A stretch of DNA of 64,000 nucleotides from Haemophilus haemolyticus M19501. Lineage in GTDB: Bacteria > Pseudomonadota > Gammaproteobacteria > Enterobacterales > Pasteurellaceae. The translations under genes and the position numbers were made by a program. Every line of letters begins with the position of its first letter. Within the stretch, counting starts at the first letter, position 1. This document shows, piece by piece, positions 51,433-59,615 of this stretch. The stretch covers positions 62,001 to 126,000 of the forward strand of contig NZ_AFQO01000015.1 in NCBI RefSeq assembly GCF_000222025.1, in the 5' to 3' direction. The notes under the pieces were generated by a model. The model had not been told where the DNA came from, made no database searches, and worked only from the letters and a program-made list of their open reading frames with translations.

Positions 51433-52515
51433 TTAATTCTGTTCAGACAATGCCGCCAACTGATCCGCTTGATATTCGGTAATAATCGGCTGAATCAGTT
51501 CATCAATTTTACCATTCATCACTTCATCCAAACGGTAAATTGTGAGATTGATGCGGTGATCTGTGACTCGACCTTGCGGATAATTATATGTACGGATTTT
51601 ATCGGAGCGATCGCCCGAACCTAATAAGTTACGGCGTATATCTGTTTGTTCTGCGGCTTGGCGTTCTTGCTCTGCTTGAACAATACGTGACGCTAATACC
51701 GACATTGCTTTCGCTTTATTTTTGTGCTGTGAACGCTCATCCTGACATTCCACCACAATACCTGTTGGAATATGTGTAATACGAACCGCAGAATCCGTTG
51801 TATTTACGTGCTGACCACCAGCGCCTGATGAGCGGTAAGTATCAATACGTAAATCTGCAGGATTAATTTCTGGCATTTCAGATTCTGGCAATTCTGGCAT
51901 TACCGCGACAGTACAAGCAGAAGTGTGGATACGCCCTTGCGATTCAGTTTTTGGTACACGTTGCACACGATGACCGCCAGATTCAAACTTTAACTGACCA
52001 TACACACCTTCGCCAGTGACTTTAACAATCACCTCTTTATAACCGCCTTGCTCACTTTCGTTAGCACTTAGCATTTCTACACGCCAGCGTTTACTTTCAG
52101 CATAGCGACTGTACATACGGAATAAATCACCCGCAAAAATACCCGCTTCATCACCGCCTGTTCCCGCACGAATTTCTAAATAGCAGTTATATTCATCATT
52201 AGGATCTTTCGGCAGTAAAAGAATTTGAAGTTGTTGTTCCACTTCTTCAATTTCCGCTTTGGATTCTTCGATTTCCATTTGCGCCATTTCTTTCATTTCA
52301 GGATCGTCGAGCAATATTTCAGCTTCTTCAATATTTTGATTTAATTGCGTCCAACGATTAAAACATTTCACCACTTCTTCAAGTTGCGAATATTCTTTAG
52401 AATACGCACGGAATTTATCCTGATCACTAATTACAGAAACATCGCCCAATAAGGCTTCTAGCTCTTCATAACGTTCTTTTAAACTTTCTAATTTTGCAAT
52501 AATGGAATCTTTCAT
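51433..52515 (-). CDS. prfA: Peptide chain release factor 1
   Basis: The 360-residue factor recognises UAA and [23 protein letters not shown] (about 228-247) holds the GGQ peptidyl-hydrolysis loop. The N-terminal coiled-coil domain is typical. I chose the second of two tandem ATGs (52515), which matches the usual length. It is the first gene of prfA-RDD-prmC-sirB1. Confidence 0.96.
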   Translation of the reverse strand: MKDSIIAKLESLKERYEELEALLGDVSVISDQDKFRAYSKEYSQLEEVVKCFNRWTQLNQNIEEAEILLDDPEMKEMAQMEIEESKAEIEEVEQQLQILLLPKDPNDEYNCYLEIRAGTGGDEAGIFAGDLFRMYSRYAESKRWRVEMLSANESEQGGYKEVIVKVTGEGVYGQLKFESGGHRVQRVPKTESQGRIHTSACTVAVMPELPESEMPEINPADLRIDTYRSSGAGGQHVNTTDSAVRITHIPTGIVVECQDERSQHKNKAKAMSVLASRIVQAEQERQAAEQTDIRRNLLGSGDRSDKIRTYNYPQGRVTDHRINLTIYRLDEVMNGKIDELIQPIITEYQADQLAALSEQN

Positions 52516-52627
52516 CATTTATAAGTCACCGAAAATAAAATCGGCGTATTCTAGCCGATTTTAGGGAAAATTGACAGTGAAAAGGAAATTAAGAATCTCA
52601 GACGCTTTATTTGTGATTTACCACTAT

Positions 52628-52855
52628 TTATTGGAGTCTTCTTTTTGATTGCTCACGATATTTATCACACCCTTCTTGACTATGTAAATCGCAAGCATCG
52701 CCAAAATATTTTTTGGCTTTGGATTTATCTTTTTCCAACTCACCTAGCTTAATTAACACTTTCGGATCTTTACCTGTTCTGGGTAATATTGGGTAAAATA
52801 CACCGCTCCGCCACCAATCACCTCCAATAATAAAACGGCTAAGGTTAATTTTTCT
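52628..52855 (-). pseudogene. Remnant of a Sel1-repeat-like protein
   Basis: An open frame of 75 codons without a normal start (bounded upstream by TGA at 52858-52856) encodes NLSRFIIGGDWWRSG, then KDKSKAKKYFGDACDLHSQE and GCDKYR. This parallels the C-terminus of the adjacent Sel1 gene (AQFIMGGLYWFGKG...AKEWLGKACDNGDQQGCEFY). It looks like the 3' piece of a decayed paralogue; translation is unlikely unless fused by frameshift. Confidence 0.6.
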
Positions 52856-52934
52856 TCATTATTTTTATCCTTATTAGACTTATAATTAAATAAAACACAA
52901 TTTTTACTCGCCAATATAAGCTGTAAACGTGTTA

Positions 52935-53486
52935 TTACATCTCCCCTCTATTCAACTTACCGTAAAACTCACAACCTTGTTGATCGCCATTATCACAAGC
53001 CTTACCAAGCCATTCTTTAGCTAAAGATTTATTTACTTGAACTCCTTTTCCAAACCAATATAGTCCCCCCATTATAAATTGAGCCTTTGCATTCCCTTGC
53101 TCCGCCGCTTTGCGATACCATTTCACGGCTTCAAAATCATCTTGTTTGACACCATGCCCGTTGTAATACATACTGCCCAAATTAACTTGAGCCATTGCAT
53201 ACCCCTGCTCCGCCGCTTTGCGATACCATTTCATCGCTTCGAAATAATCTTGTTTCACACCTTGTCCATTGTCATACATCACGCCCAAATTATATTGAGC
53301 ATTTTTTTGTCCCTGTTCAGCCAAAGGCAACCAAAGTTTAAAGGCTGTTTGATAGTCCCCCCTCGTAGTGGCTTCAAAACCTTGTTGGAATTGCTGCTTG
53401 GGCGTATCTGCCCAAGCAGTAGAATGAAAAGAAGCAAGTGAAAAGCCAAGAATAGCAGTAGTAATAAGTGTTTTTGAGAATTTCAT
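52935..53486 (-). CDS. Secreted Sel1-repeat (TPR-like) protein
   Basis: The 183-residue protein has a signal peptide (about 1-26, cleavage after AWA) and three to four Sel1 repeats of about 36 residues, two almost identical (AMKWYRKAAEQGYAMAQVNL and AVKWYRKAAEQGNAKAQFIM). Sel1 proteins are protein-interaction scaffolds; this one's partner is unknown. I chose the ATG at 53486 for the clean signal peptide. A decayed paralogue follows downstream. Confidence 0.85.
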   Translation of the reverse strand: MKFSKTLITTAILGFSLASFHSTAWADTPKQQFQQGFEATTRGDYQTAFKLWLPLAEQGQKNAQYNLGVMYDNGQGVKQDYFEAMKWYRKAAEQGYAMAQVNLGSMYYNGHGVKQDDFEAVKWYRKAAEQGNAKAQFIMGGLYWFGKGVQVNKSLAKEWLGKACDNGDQQGCEFYGKLNRGEM

Positions 53487-53550
53487 AAAATCGTCCATTT
53501 ATTAATCAATAATTGAAATAACCAAACATTTTTTGTTTAGCAAGATGTTT

Positions 53551-53597
53551 TGTTGTACTCTCTGTAAAGAGAGTACAACACCCAGTATACTGGGTGT
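53551..53597. repeat. Two abutting perfect inverted repeats
   Basis: TGTTGTACTCTC/GAGAGTACAACA is a 12-bp perfect stem with a 6-base loop (53551-53580). It overlaps by three bases a perfect 20-bp palindrome (ACACCCAGTA/TACTGGGTGT, 53578-53597). They lie between epmC copy 1 and the Sel1 gene. No T-tract marks them as simple terminators. Confidence 0.8.
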
Positions 53598-53686
53598 AAA
53601 ATGACTAAAAATTGAACTATTTAATTAGGGGGGAATTGGGGGGATTAAGACTGAAAAAAGTGAGCAATCTTGCTCACTTTCAGCTA

Positions 53687-54223
53687 TTAAATACGCGCGA
53701 CATCAAACTTCGCCAAATTAATGTCATCTTCTGTGCCATAAAACATAGCAAGAGCATGGCGTAACGTTTCAGCTCGTTTTGGTAAACCTTTTTCTACATA
53801 CGTTTTCACTTGCTCATACACGGCTTGTTTAAAAGGCTGTGTATCGCCCGGATTGCCATTTAAATTATCCGCACTGGCAAAATAACGAAAACCTGCCGCT
53901 GTTGCCAAAATCCATTCTAATGCTTGCGGCTTCACTTCCACTTTTTCAAAATCACGCTGGCGTTCTTCAGAACGTCCATCTGGCTCATACCAATAACCAA
54001 AATCTTCTAGTTTACGGCGTTCTTTGCCTGCCACTAACCAATGGGCAATTTCGTGCAATGCACTGCTATAAAATCCTCGCGCAAAATAAATCGCGTTATA
54101 AGGCACTTCATCATTTGCGGGTAAATAAATGGGCTCATCACCGCCTTTAACCAATCGCGTATTATATTCTTCTTCAAAACATTGATTAAAAATCACAATG
54201 ATGTCCTCAAGTTTATGTTCCAT
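53687..54223 (-). CDS. epmC: Elongation factor P hydroxylase family protein EpmC (YfcM), copy 1
   Basis: The 178-residue protein matches E. coli EpmC, which hydroxylates modified EF-P. Family features are IFNQCFEEEYNTRLVKGGDE near the start, the HExxH-like SALHEIAHWLVAGKERR (about 61-77), FGYWYEPDGR and VEVKPQALEWILATAAG. I chose the ATG at 54223, after GGAGAAAGC. A second copy at 59074-59583 differs at only about four residues over 165 but has another C-terminus. This copy keeps the longer tail NLAKFDVARI. Confidence 0.9.
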   Translation of the reverse strand: MEHKLEDIIVIFNQCFEEEYNTRLVKGGDEPIYLPANDEVPYNAIYFARGFYSSALHEIAHWLVAGKERRKLEDFGYWYEPDGRSEERQRDFEKVEVKPQALEWILATAAGFRYFASADNLNGNPGDTQPFKQAVYEQVKTYVEKGLPKRAETLRHALAMFYGTEDDINLAKFDVARI

Positions 54224-54484
54224 GCTTTCTCCAAATATTTTTATCAATAAAGTCTCTCAAAAGGTTTGAGAATTATCTCATTTTTAATGGCTTTCACAAA
54301 ACCTCAATTAAATAAAAAACCGCCTGAATAATCATTTCAGACAGTTTTTAAATGATAAAGAGCGACCAGATTTTCAGGTATTTTTAATTAGGAATTTGAC
54401 CGCACTTTTTGCGTAGAGATAAGGAAAAGGTCGGACGTTTACAGTATCAGTAATGGAACTATAATTTACTTTCGACCAATATCC

Positions 54485-55234
54485 TTATACGTTAGACTTA
54501 ATCCACTCATTAAATGTAGATTGTATAATACCTGCATTATATACAATACCTATATTAGGTATAGGGTTGTTTATAGATGTAAACCAATTTTCAACATTTT
54601 GATTACTGTTCTGAGCTTTTAATCCATCAATAAAATTAATATATGATCGCCATGAATACATTAATCTACGGTAATCATTTTTATCTCCTAATGATGAAAG
54701 ATTAGATGCTTCAGTGACAGCTGTACCAATCCATACTTTTTCATTAATTCCAACACCTTTCCGTCCTGTTTTAATAACTAAATCGTACCCTGTCGACATT
54801 CCTATTCCTGCTCGGATAGGAGCAATCCCTCTTTGTTCTAACATCTTATTAAACATATTGATAAATGTGTTTGCATCGAAGGTTTTATTTGCACAATTTA
54901 GAATATCTTTCTGAAAAGGCGTATTATAAATTGCATAAACACAATCTCCACGAATACCTATCTCAAGCATGAATCCATCATCATCTCTTAGTATTTCAAT
55001 CAGTTCAGAAATAAATGCTCTGATTACTTTTGCGGTTTTCTCCTGATTCTTGCTTGTAAATAATTTACTTGAATTCCGAATATCTATAAAAATACTGGTT
55101 AACCATGTCCTATATCCATTTTCAAAAGTAAAACTACCATCTACTGGTAATTTCTCCTTTTCTTCTATGATCATATGATTATCTAGAATACTTTCTACTC
55201 GGTTTTTTCCCTGTATATAGTCATACTCTGACAT
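54485..55234 (-). CDS. pycC: Pycsar system pyrimidine cyclase PycC (predicted)
   Basis: The 249-residue single-domain class III nucleotide cyclase is predicted to make cCMP or cUMP on phage infection. The two metal-binding aspartates are Asp51 in TSIFIDIRNSSKLF and Asp97 in IGIRGDCVYAIY. IRAGIGMSTGYDLVIKTGRK (140-159), GVGINEKVWIG and TAVTEASNLSSLG form the substrate and transition-state region. It lies 9 bp after the PycTM gene, whose TAG merges with the AGGAGA ribosome site, so the two are one operon. No uptake sequence occurs across the pair. A housekeeping adenylate cyclase is unlikely, given size and partner. Confidence 0.88.
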   Translation of the reverse strand: MSEYDYIQGKNRVESILDNHMIIEEKEKLPVDGSFTFENGYRTWLTSIFIDIRNSSKLFTSKNQEKTAKVIRAFISELIEILRDDDGFMLEIGIRGDCVYAIYNTPFQKDILNCANKTFDANTFINMFNKMLEQRGIAPIRAGIGMSTGYDLVIKTGRKGVGINEKVWIGTAVTEASNLSSLGDKNDYRRLMYSWRSYINFIDGLKAQNSNQNVENWFTSINNPIPNIGIVYNAGIIQSTFNEWIKSNV

Positions 55235-55243
55235 TGTTATCTC

Positions 55244-55804
55244 CTATTTCTGAAAAATGTAAAGCCACGAAACCAATAAAAAAATAATGCTTATACCACT
55301 TATTTTTACTCCCTTATTATAATTTTTAAATTTTTGTTCACAAATCTTGGAGTTGATATATATTTGTGAAACTAAGTCTTCAATGTATTTATTCAAATTA
55401 GTCGCTTCAAGACGGTTTAAATAGGCTTGTTGGTTCCTGTTTGATGCAATATGCCCGAAGAAAATATTAGATTTTCTATCCTCGTTATTGGTTATTTTTG
55501 CCATCAAGGCCTTGCTTAGAAAGTAAAGTCCAATTATGAAACATATAGCTGATACCAAAAATATAAGCATAAAAATAAATAAAACAACTTCATCTGTTCT
55601 ATTTCTAGGATTTGCACAAAAAACACTTTTTATAAATTCTGTTGTGGGTGTTTTTAAAGTAGATAAAATGGTTAAAATAGCGCCAAAAAATGAGAACCAA
55701 AATGATACTTTGGTATCACAATTTGAAATAAACCCAATAATCCTATCAAGAGTTAAATGCAATTTATCCGTATCGCTCGATAATTTCCATTGTTGCTTAT
55801 ACAT
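55244..55804 (-). CDS. pycTM: Pycsar system membrane effector PycTM (predicted)
   Basis: The 186-residue membrane protein has three clear hydrophobic segments (about 33-50, 73-99 and 166-184) and a cytosolic stretch (about 101-164) beginning NNEDRKSNIFFGHIASN, the kind of nucleotide-sensing segment seen in Pycsar effector (DUF5706-type) proteins. In characterised systems, cyclic pyrimidine nucleotides activate the effector to disrupt the membrane and abort infection. It is first in the operon, directly before pycC. AAAGGTAAAAA precedes the ATG. Confidence 0.85.
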   Translation of the reverse strand: MYKQQWKLSSDTDKLHLTLDRIIGFISNCDTKVSFWFSFFGAILTILSTLKTPTTEFIKSVFCANPRNRTDEVVLFIFMLIFLVSAICFIIGLYFLSKALMAKITNNEDRKSNIFFGHIASNRNQQAYLNRLEATNLNKYIEDLVSQIYINSKICEQKFKNYNKGVKISGISIIFLLVSWLYIFQK

Positions 55805-56359
55805 TTTTTACCTTTATCTGTTAAATTTTCTTAATTATTTGGGGAATAAGATAATAATTCAATAGTTATTAGAAAAATAATTTTCTCAGTAGAATAAATT
55901 TCACATTAATCCTCTCACCTTCACGTCTAAAATCACAGTTTTTCAACAACAGCCATCTACACCTACAAACCTTTTAAGATGGTCTTGATATCGTATGGAT
56001 TACACATATGAACGTGATAGATACAGTCCATTCAAGCTAATTAGTCAAGTTACTTCCTAAATTTTTATAACCTACGATTCGCTTTATCTTTATTATTCCT
56101 ATTACCTAGGGCATTCAGAAATGTTTAAATTGATTGTGGATGCACTAAAAGTAAAAGCCATCTGAAATTTTCAGAGAGCTTTTTATTATGAAGTGCGGTC
56201 AGATTTTTAGATGTTTTTGCAAATTCAATTCAAAATTAGACCGCTTGTTTGATCTAAAGCCAGTCTATTCATCTTCCCCTCTCTATCTAGGGATTTAATA
56301 AGCGTTTGAAATAAAAAAAGTGAGCCCAAATGCTCACCTTATAAACTAATATTTAGTAA
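55805..56359. other. Intergenic region between the pyc operon and mdaB
   Basis: There is no supported gene. The right end (55805-55860) is AT-rich and should contain the pyc promoter. An uptake sequence lies at about 56192-56200, the first after a gap of about 1.8 kb over the pyc genes. The mdaB terminator is at 56313-56337. The stretch 55905-56150 is unassigned. Confidence 0.6.
56313..56337 (-). terminator. Terminator of mdaB
   Basis: GTGAGC/GCTCAC stem with six-base loop; on the minus strand followed by a T7 run. Confidence 0.8.
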
Positions 56360-56938
56360 TTATCCGAACACCTTTTCCAAGTGTTCTTGGTACTCTGTTA
56401 AGTATTGTTCTACTTGTGGATTTTTAATCACATCGTTACATAAGAATGTCGGCAGACGGCTCAATCCGATAAACTCGTTGAGTTTATGGAAGTGCATGTA
56501 TAAAGCATCCACACCTTTGCCTTCGAAGAAGTCACCTTCGCGGGTGAAGGCTTCAATCGGCGCATTCCAAGTAAGTGAAAGCATGTGTTTTTTGCCTTGC
56601 AACAAGCCACCTGTGCCGTAGCCTTCAGTTGGATTGGTACGATGGCGACCATCGCTGTGGTAAAGCTTGCCGTGTCCAGCGGTTAATACTTCGTCTATGT
56701 ATTTTTTCACTGTCCAAGGTTCGTGCATCCACCAACCTGGCATCTGCCAAATCACGGCATCCATCCACAAGAATTTTTCAATTTCTGCTTCAACATCATA
56801 GCTGGCATCAATCACGGTTTCTTGTACATTGTGTCCAAGTGCGGTCAAAACTTCTTTCGCTTTTTTGTGAAGTGTGTGGTTCAACTCGCCATGTGAATGA
56901 CCAAACTCTTTTCCACCGTCTAATAATAAAATATTCAT
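56360..56938 (-). CDS. mdaB: NAD(P)H:quinone oxidoreductase MdaB
   Basis: The 192-residue flavoprotein of the MdaB type begins MNILLLDGGKEFGHSHGELN and contains WQMPGWWMHEPWTVKKYIDE (about 64-83) and the YGTGGLLQGKKHMLSLTWNA active-site region (about 107-126). It reduces quinones and protects against oxidative stress. It is divergent from a LysR regulator, a typical regulator-target arrangement. Confidence 0.92.
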   Translation of the reverse strand: MNILLLDGGKEFGHSHGELNHTLHKKAKEVLTALGHNVQETVIDASYDVEAEIEKFLWMDAVIWQMPGWWMHEPWTVKKYIDEVLTAGHGKLYHSDGRHRTNPTEGYGTGGLLQGKKHMLSLTWNAPIEAFTREGDFFEGKGVDALYMHFHKLNEFIGLSRLPTFLCNDVIKNPQVEQYLTEYQEHLEKVFG

Positions 56939-57048
56939 CTTTGCTCCTAAAATAAATAATTCAAACAGGGATTTTATTATGCTGTTTTACTTTATACTTA
57001 AAAAGTGCAAAAATAAAAAAACTCTTTTGCGTTAAACAGAATAATAAA

Positions 57049-57938
57049 ATGAAAACAACTTCTGAAGAATTAACGGTATTTGTGCAAGTAGTCGAAAATG
57101 GCAGTTTCAGCCGCGCAGCCAACCAGCTATCAATGGCAAATTCAGCGGTAAGCCGCGTGGTGAAAAGACTAGAAGAAAAATTAGGTGTAAACCTAATCAA
57201 CCGCACTACTAGACAACTTAGACTAACAGAAGAAGGCTTACAATATTTTCGTCGCGTACAGAAAGTTCTACAAGAAATGGCCGCAGCAGAAGCCGAAATG
57301 TTGGCAGTGCACGAAGTTCCACAAGGCGTACTACGAGTAGATTCTGCTATGCCGATGGTGTTACATCTACTAGTGCCACTGTCTGCGAAATTCAACAAAC
57401 GCTATCCGCATATTCAACTTTCGCTCGTTTCTTCCGAAGGCTATATCAATCTGATTGAACGCAAAGTCGATATTGCCTTACGAGCTGGAGAGTTAGATGA
57501 TTCTGGGTTGCGTGCTCGTCATCTGTTTGATAGCCACTTCCGCGTAGTCGCCAGTCCAGAATACTTGGCAAAACATGGCACACCACAATCAACTGAAGAT
57601 CTTGCCAACCATCAATGTTTAGGCTTCACCGAGCCTACTTTTCTAAATACATGGGCAGTTTTCGATGCTCAAGGAAATTCCTATAAAATCTCACCGCACT
57701 TTACCGCCAGCAGCGGTGAAATCTTACGGTCATTATGCCTTTCAGGTTGTGGTATCGCTTGCTTATCAGATTTTTTGGTAGACAATGACATCGCTGAAGG
57801 AAAATTAATTCCCCTACTGACTGAACAAACCTCCAATAAAACGCCCCCTTCAATGCTGTTTATTACAGCGATAAAGCAATTAATCTTCGCCTACGCGTAT
57901 TTTTGGATTTTTTGGTGGAGGAACTGGGGAAAATATAA
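57049..57938 (+). pseudogene. LysR-family transcriptional regulator, C-terminal frameshift
   Basis: An N-terminal winged helix-turn-helix (about 1-60, with FSRAANQLSMANSAVSRVVK) is followed by a LysR substrate domain. After residue 264 the frame shifts at the CCCCC run 57850-57854 region (within ACGCCCCCTTC): the annotated frame runs on to 58032 with unrelated sequence, whereas adding one base restores FNAVYYSDKAINLRLRVFLD then FLVEELGKI and a stop at 57938, for 296 residues. That length and ending are standard for the family. It likely regulates the divergent mdaB. The DNA-binding domain is intact, so the shifted protein may bind but not respond. Confidence 0.85.
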
Positions 57939-58123
57939 GCGGGATCTTTACGAGTTCATTCATACCAATAAATCCCCCTGTAAACGGTCATCAAGCATGG
58001 TCACACGGTTTAATAAAAGCGGCGAAAAATAAAGCAGCTTATTAAAAGTGCGGTAGAATTTAGATTAATCTCGAATCTATCTTTGATAAACTAAAAAGTA
58101 GATATGAAGAAAGTGAAAAAAAT

Positions 58124-58145
58124 AAAGCGGTCAATAGACCGCTTT
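58124..58145. terminator. Hairpin between the LysR gene and the Excalibur gene
   Basis: AAAGCGGTC/GACCGCTTT 9-bp stem with a four-base loop; the minus strand continues into ATTTTTTTC. It can serve both converging genes. Confidence 0.8.
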
Positions 58146-58153
58146 TTCATAAA

Positions 58154-58378
58154 TTATCGTCTGCAAACATTCTCACATGGAATACCATCACCATCACGAT
58201 CTAAACGGCTTTCGCCACATTCATTTAAATGGTATTTAGCTTCTGCACAAGAAGCCATTTCTTTGCAATATTTTCTTTCTCCACAACTAAACTGTTCCAA
58301 ATCAGCTTTTTTGCTTTTCGCTAAGGCTGGAGAAGAAATAACGAAAAGTGAAGTTAAAATTAGCATTACTTTTTTCAT
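58154..58378 (-). CDS. Small secreted Excalibur-domain protein
   Basis: The 74-residue protein has a signal peptide (about 1-20, cleavage after ALA) and a C-terminal Excalibur calcium-binding motif, RLDRDGDGIPCENVC, with the DxDxDG loop and two cysteines; four further cysteines precede it. AAGGAAATT precedes the ATG. The role is unknown. Confidence 0.85.
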   Translation of the reverse strand: MKKVMLILTSLFVISSPALAKSKKADLEQFSCGERKYCKEMASCAEAKYHLNECGESRLDRDGDGIPCENVCRR

Positions 58379-58454
58379 GTAATTTCCTTAGATTAGCTCT
58401 ATCGTTCACCATTTCCATCATCATCGGTATACTAAAAACAGCAGCCACTAGATA

Positions 58455-58658
58455 CTAAGGATAATCCTCTCCCCCATCCGGATATTTGCACCTTTTCAAC
58501 CTATTTAAAGTCATCTTCCAACCACGAATAAAGCCATATTTCTGTAAAGCTAAAATGGCATAATTTGAACAACTAGGCTCAAAGCGACAAGCATTACGGA
58601 TTCTGAGAGGAGCTAGATGTTGATAAAGTAAAATAAATTGGATACTAAGCCAAGCCAT
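58455..58658 (-). CDS. YidD-like membrane insertion efficiency factor (paralogue outside the rnpA-yidC locus)
   Basis: The 67-residue protein has the YidD signature ACRFEPSCSNYAILALQKYG (about 24-43) and an amphipathic N-terminal helix. Classical yidD sits between rnpA and yidC, so this appears to be an extra copy. I chose the ATG at 58658 overlapping the upstream TGA (TGATG); a TTG at 58661 is the longer form. Confidence 0.85.
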   Translation of the reverse strand: MAWLSIQFILLYQHLAPLRIRNACRFEPSCSNYAILALQKYGFIRGWKMTLNRLKRCKYPDGGEDYP

Positions 58659-58897
58659 CAATCATTTTTTTCACGTCTAAAAGTGATAACTTTATGAACC
58701 TTGGCTGTTGTTTTTCCTCCAGAAAAACACCCTGCTGCTTCTTCAGTAGAAAAATCATCTATTCGAAAGAACTCCCAACCTAACCCAGCCTGCTCATTTA
58801 CTAGCTCTTGTAAATAGTCTGCTGCCGCAGTTTGAATATTCTTTCTTTGCGCAATAATATGGGGTGCAGCTTGAATCATTTTATATTCATATTGCAT
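58658..58897 (-). CDS. DUF4177-type small protein
   Basis: The 79-residue protein begins MQYEYKMIQAAP and ends HKVITFRREKND, with LVNEQAGLGWEFFRIDDFS in the middle, the form of DUF4177 domains. Function is unknown. The ATG at 58897 follows AAGGAGA. It is translationally coupled to the YidD paralogue. Confidence 0.8.
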   Translation of the reverse strand: MQYEYKMIQAAPHIIAQRKNIQTAAADYLQELVNEQAGLGWEFFRIDDFSTEEAAGCFSGGKTTAKVHKVITFRREKND

Positions 58898-59073
58898 AAC
58901 CAAATTCTCCTTAGGTTTGTTTTATTAAAATAAATCTCCACGTCCAGCACATAATAGTCATACTAAAAATAACATGACAGAGAATAAACTCATCATCTTG
59001 CATAAACGCCCATTCTTTATAAGTTCGATTGCAAGAAATAACGAGCATTTCGTTATCTACTTGTTAAAAATGC

Positions 59074-59583
59074 TTAATCAATTCGATCTTCTGTACCATA
59101 AAATTGAGCCAACGCATGACGCAAGGTTTCAGCTCGTTTTGGTAAACCTTTTTCCGCATAGGTTTTCACTTGCTCATACACGGCTTGTTTAAAAGGCTGT
59201 GTATCGCCCGGATTGCCATTCAAATTATCCGCACTAGCAAAATAACGAAAACCCGCCGCAGTCGCTAAAATCCATTCCAACGCTTGAGGTTTCACTTCAA
59301 CCTTTTCAAAATCACGCTGGCGTTCTTCTGAACGTCCATCTGGCTCATACCAATAACCAAAATCTTCTAGTTTACGACGTTCTTTGCCTGCCACTAACCA
59401 ATGGGCAATTTCGTGCAATGCACTGCTGTAAAAGCCTCGCGCAAAATAAATTGCGTTATAAGGCACTTCATCATTTGCGGGTAAATAAATGGGTTCTTCA
59501 CCGCCTTTGACTAAGCGAGTGTTGTATTCCTCTTCAAAACATTGATTAAAAATTGCAATAATATCTTCTAATTTATGTTCCAT
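59074..59583 (-). CDS. epmC: Elongation factor P hydroxylase family protein EpmC (YfcM), copy 2
   Basis: The 169-residue second EpmC copy has the same HEIAHW motif region and YEPDGR segment. Compared with copy 1 it differs by about four residues over the first 165 (including Ala for Val, Glu for Asp, Gln for Met), and many silent changes, then ends early as EDRID. The homology stops at codons around GTED. AGGAGTCGATACC precedes the ATG. It lies 33 bp from dinB on the same strand. Confidence 0.9.
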   Translation of the reverse strand: MEHKLEDIIAIFNQCFEEEYNTRLVKGGEEPIYLPANDEVPYNAIYFARGFYSSALHEIAHWLVAGKERRKLEDFGYWYEPDGRSEERQRDFEKVEVKPQALEWILATAAGFRYFASADNLNGNPGDTQPFKQAVYEQVKTYAEKGLPKRAETLRHALAQFYGTEDRID

Positions 59584-59615
59584 GGTATCGACTCCTAAAA
59601 AACCGCGAGATTATA

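Noticed and set aside
55905-56150. Possible gene fragment or small RNA between the pyc operon and mdaB
   Set aside because: Short frames on both strands show no recognisable family and no clear RNA fold; left unassigned.
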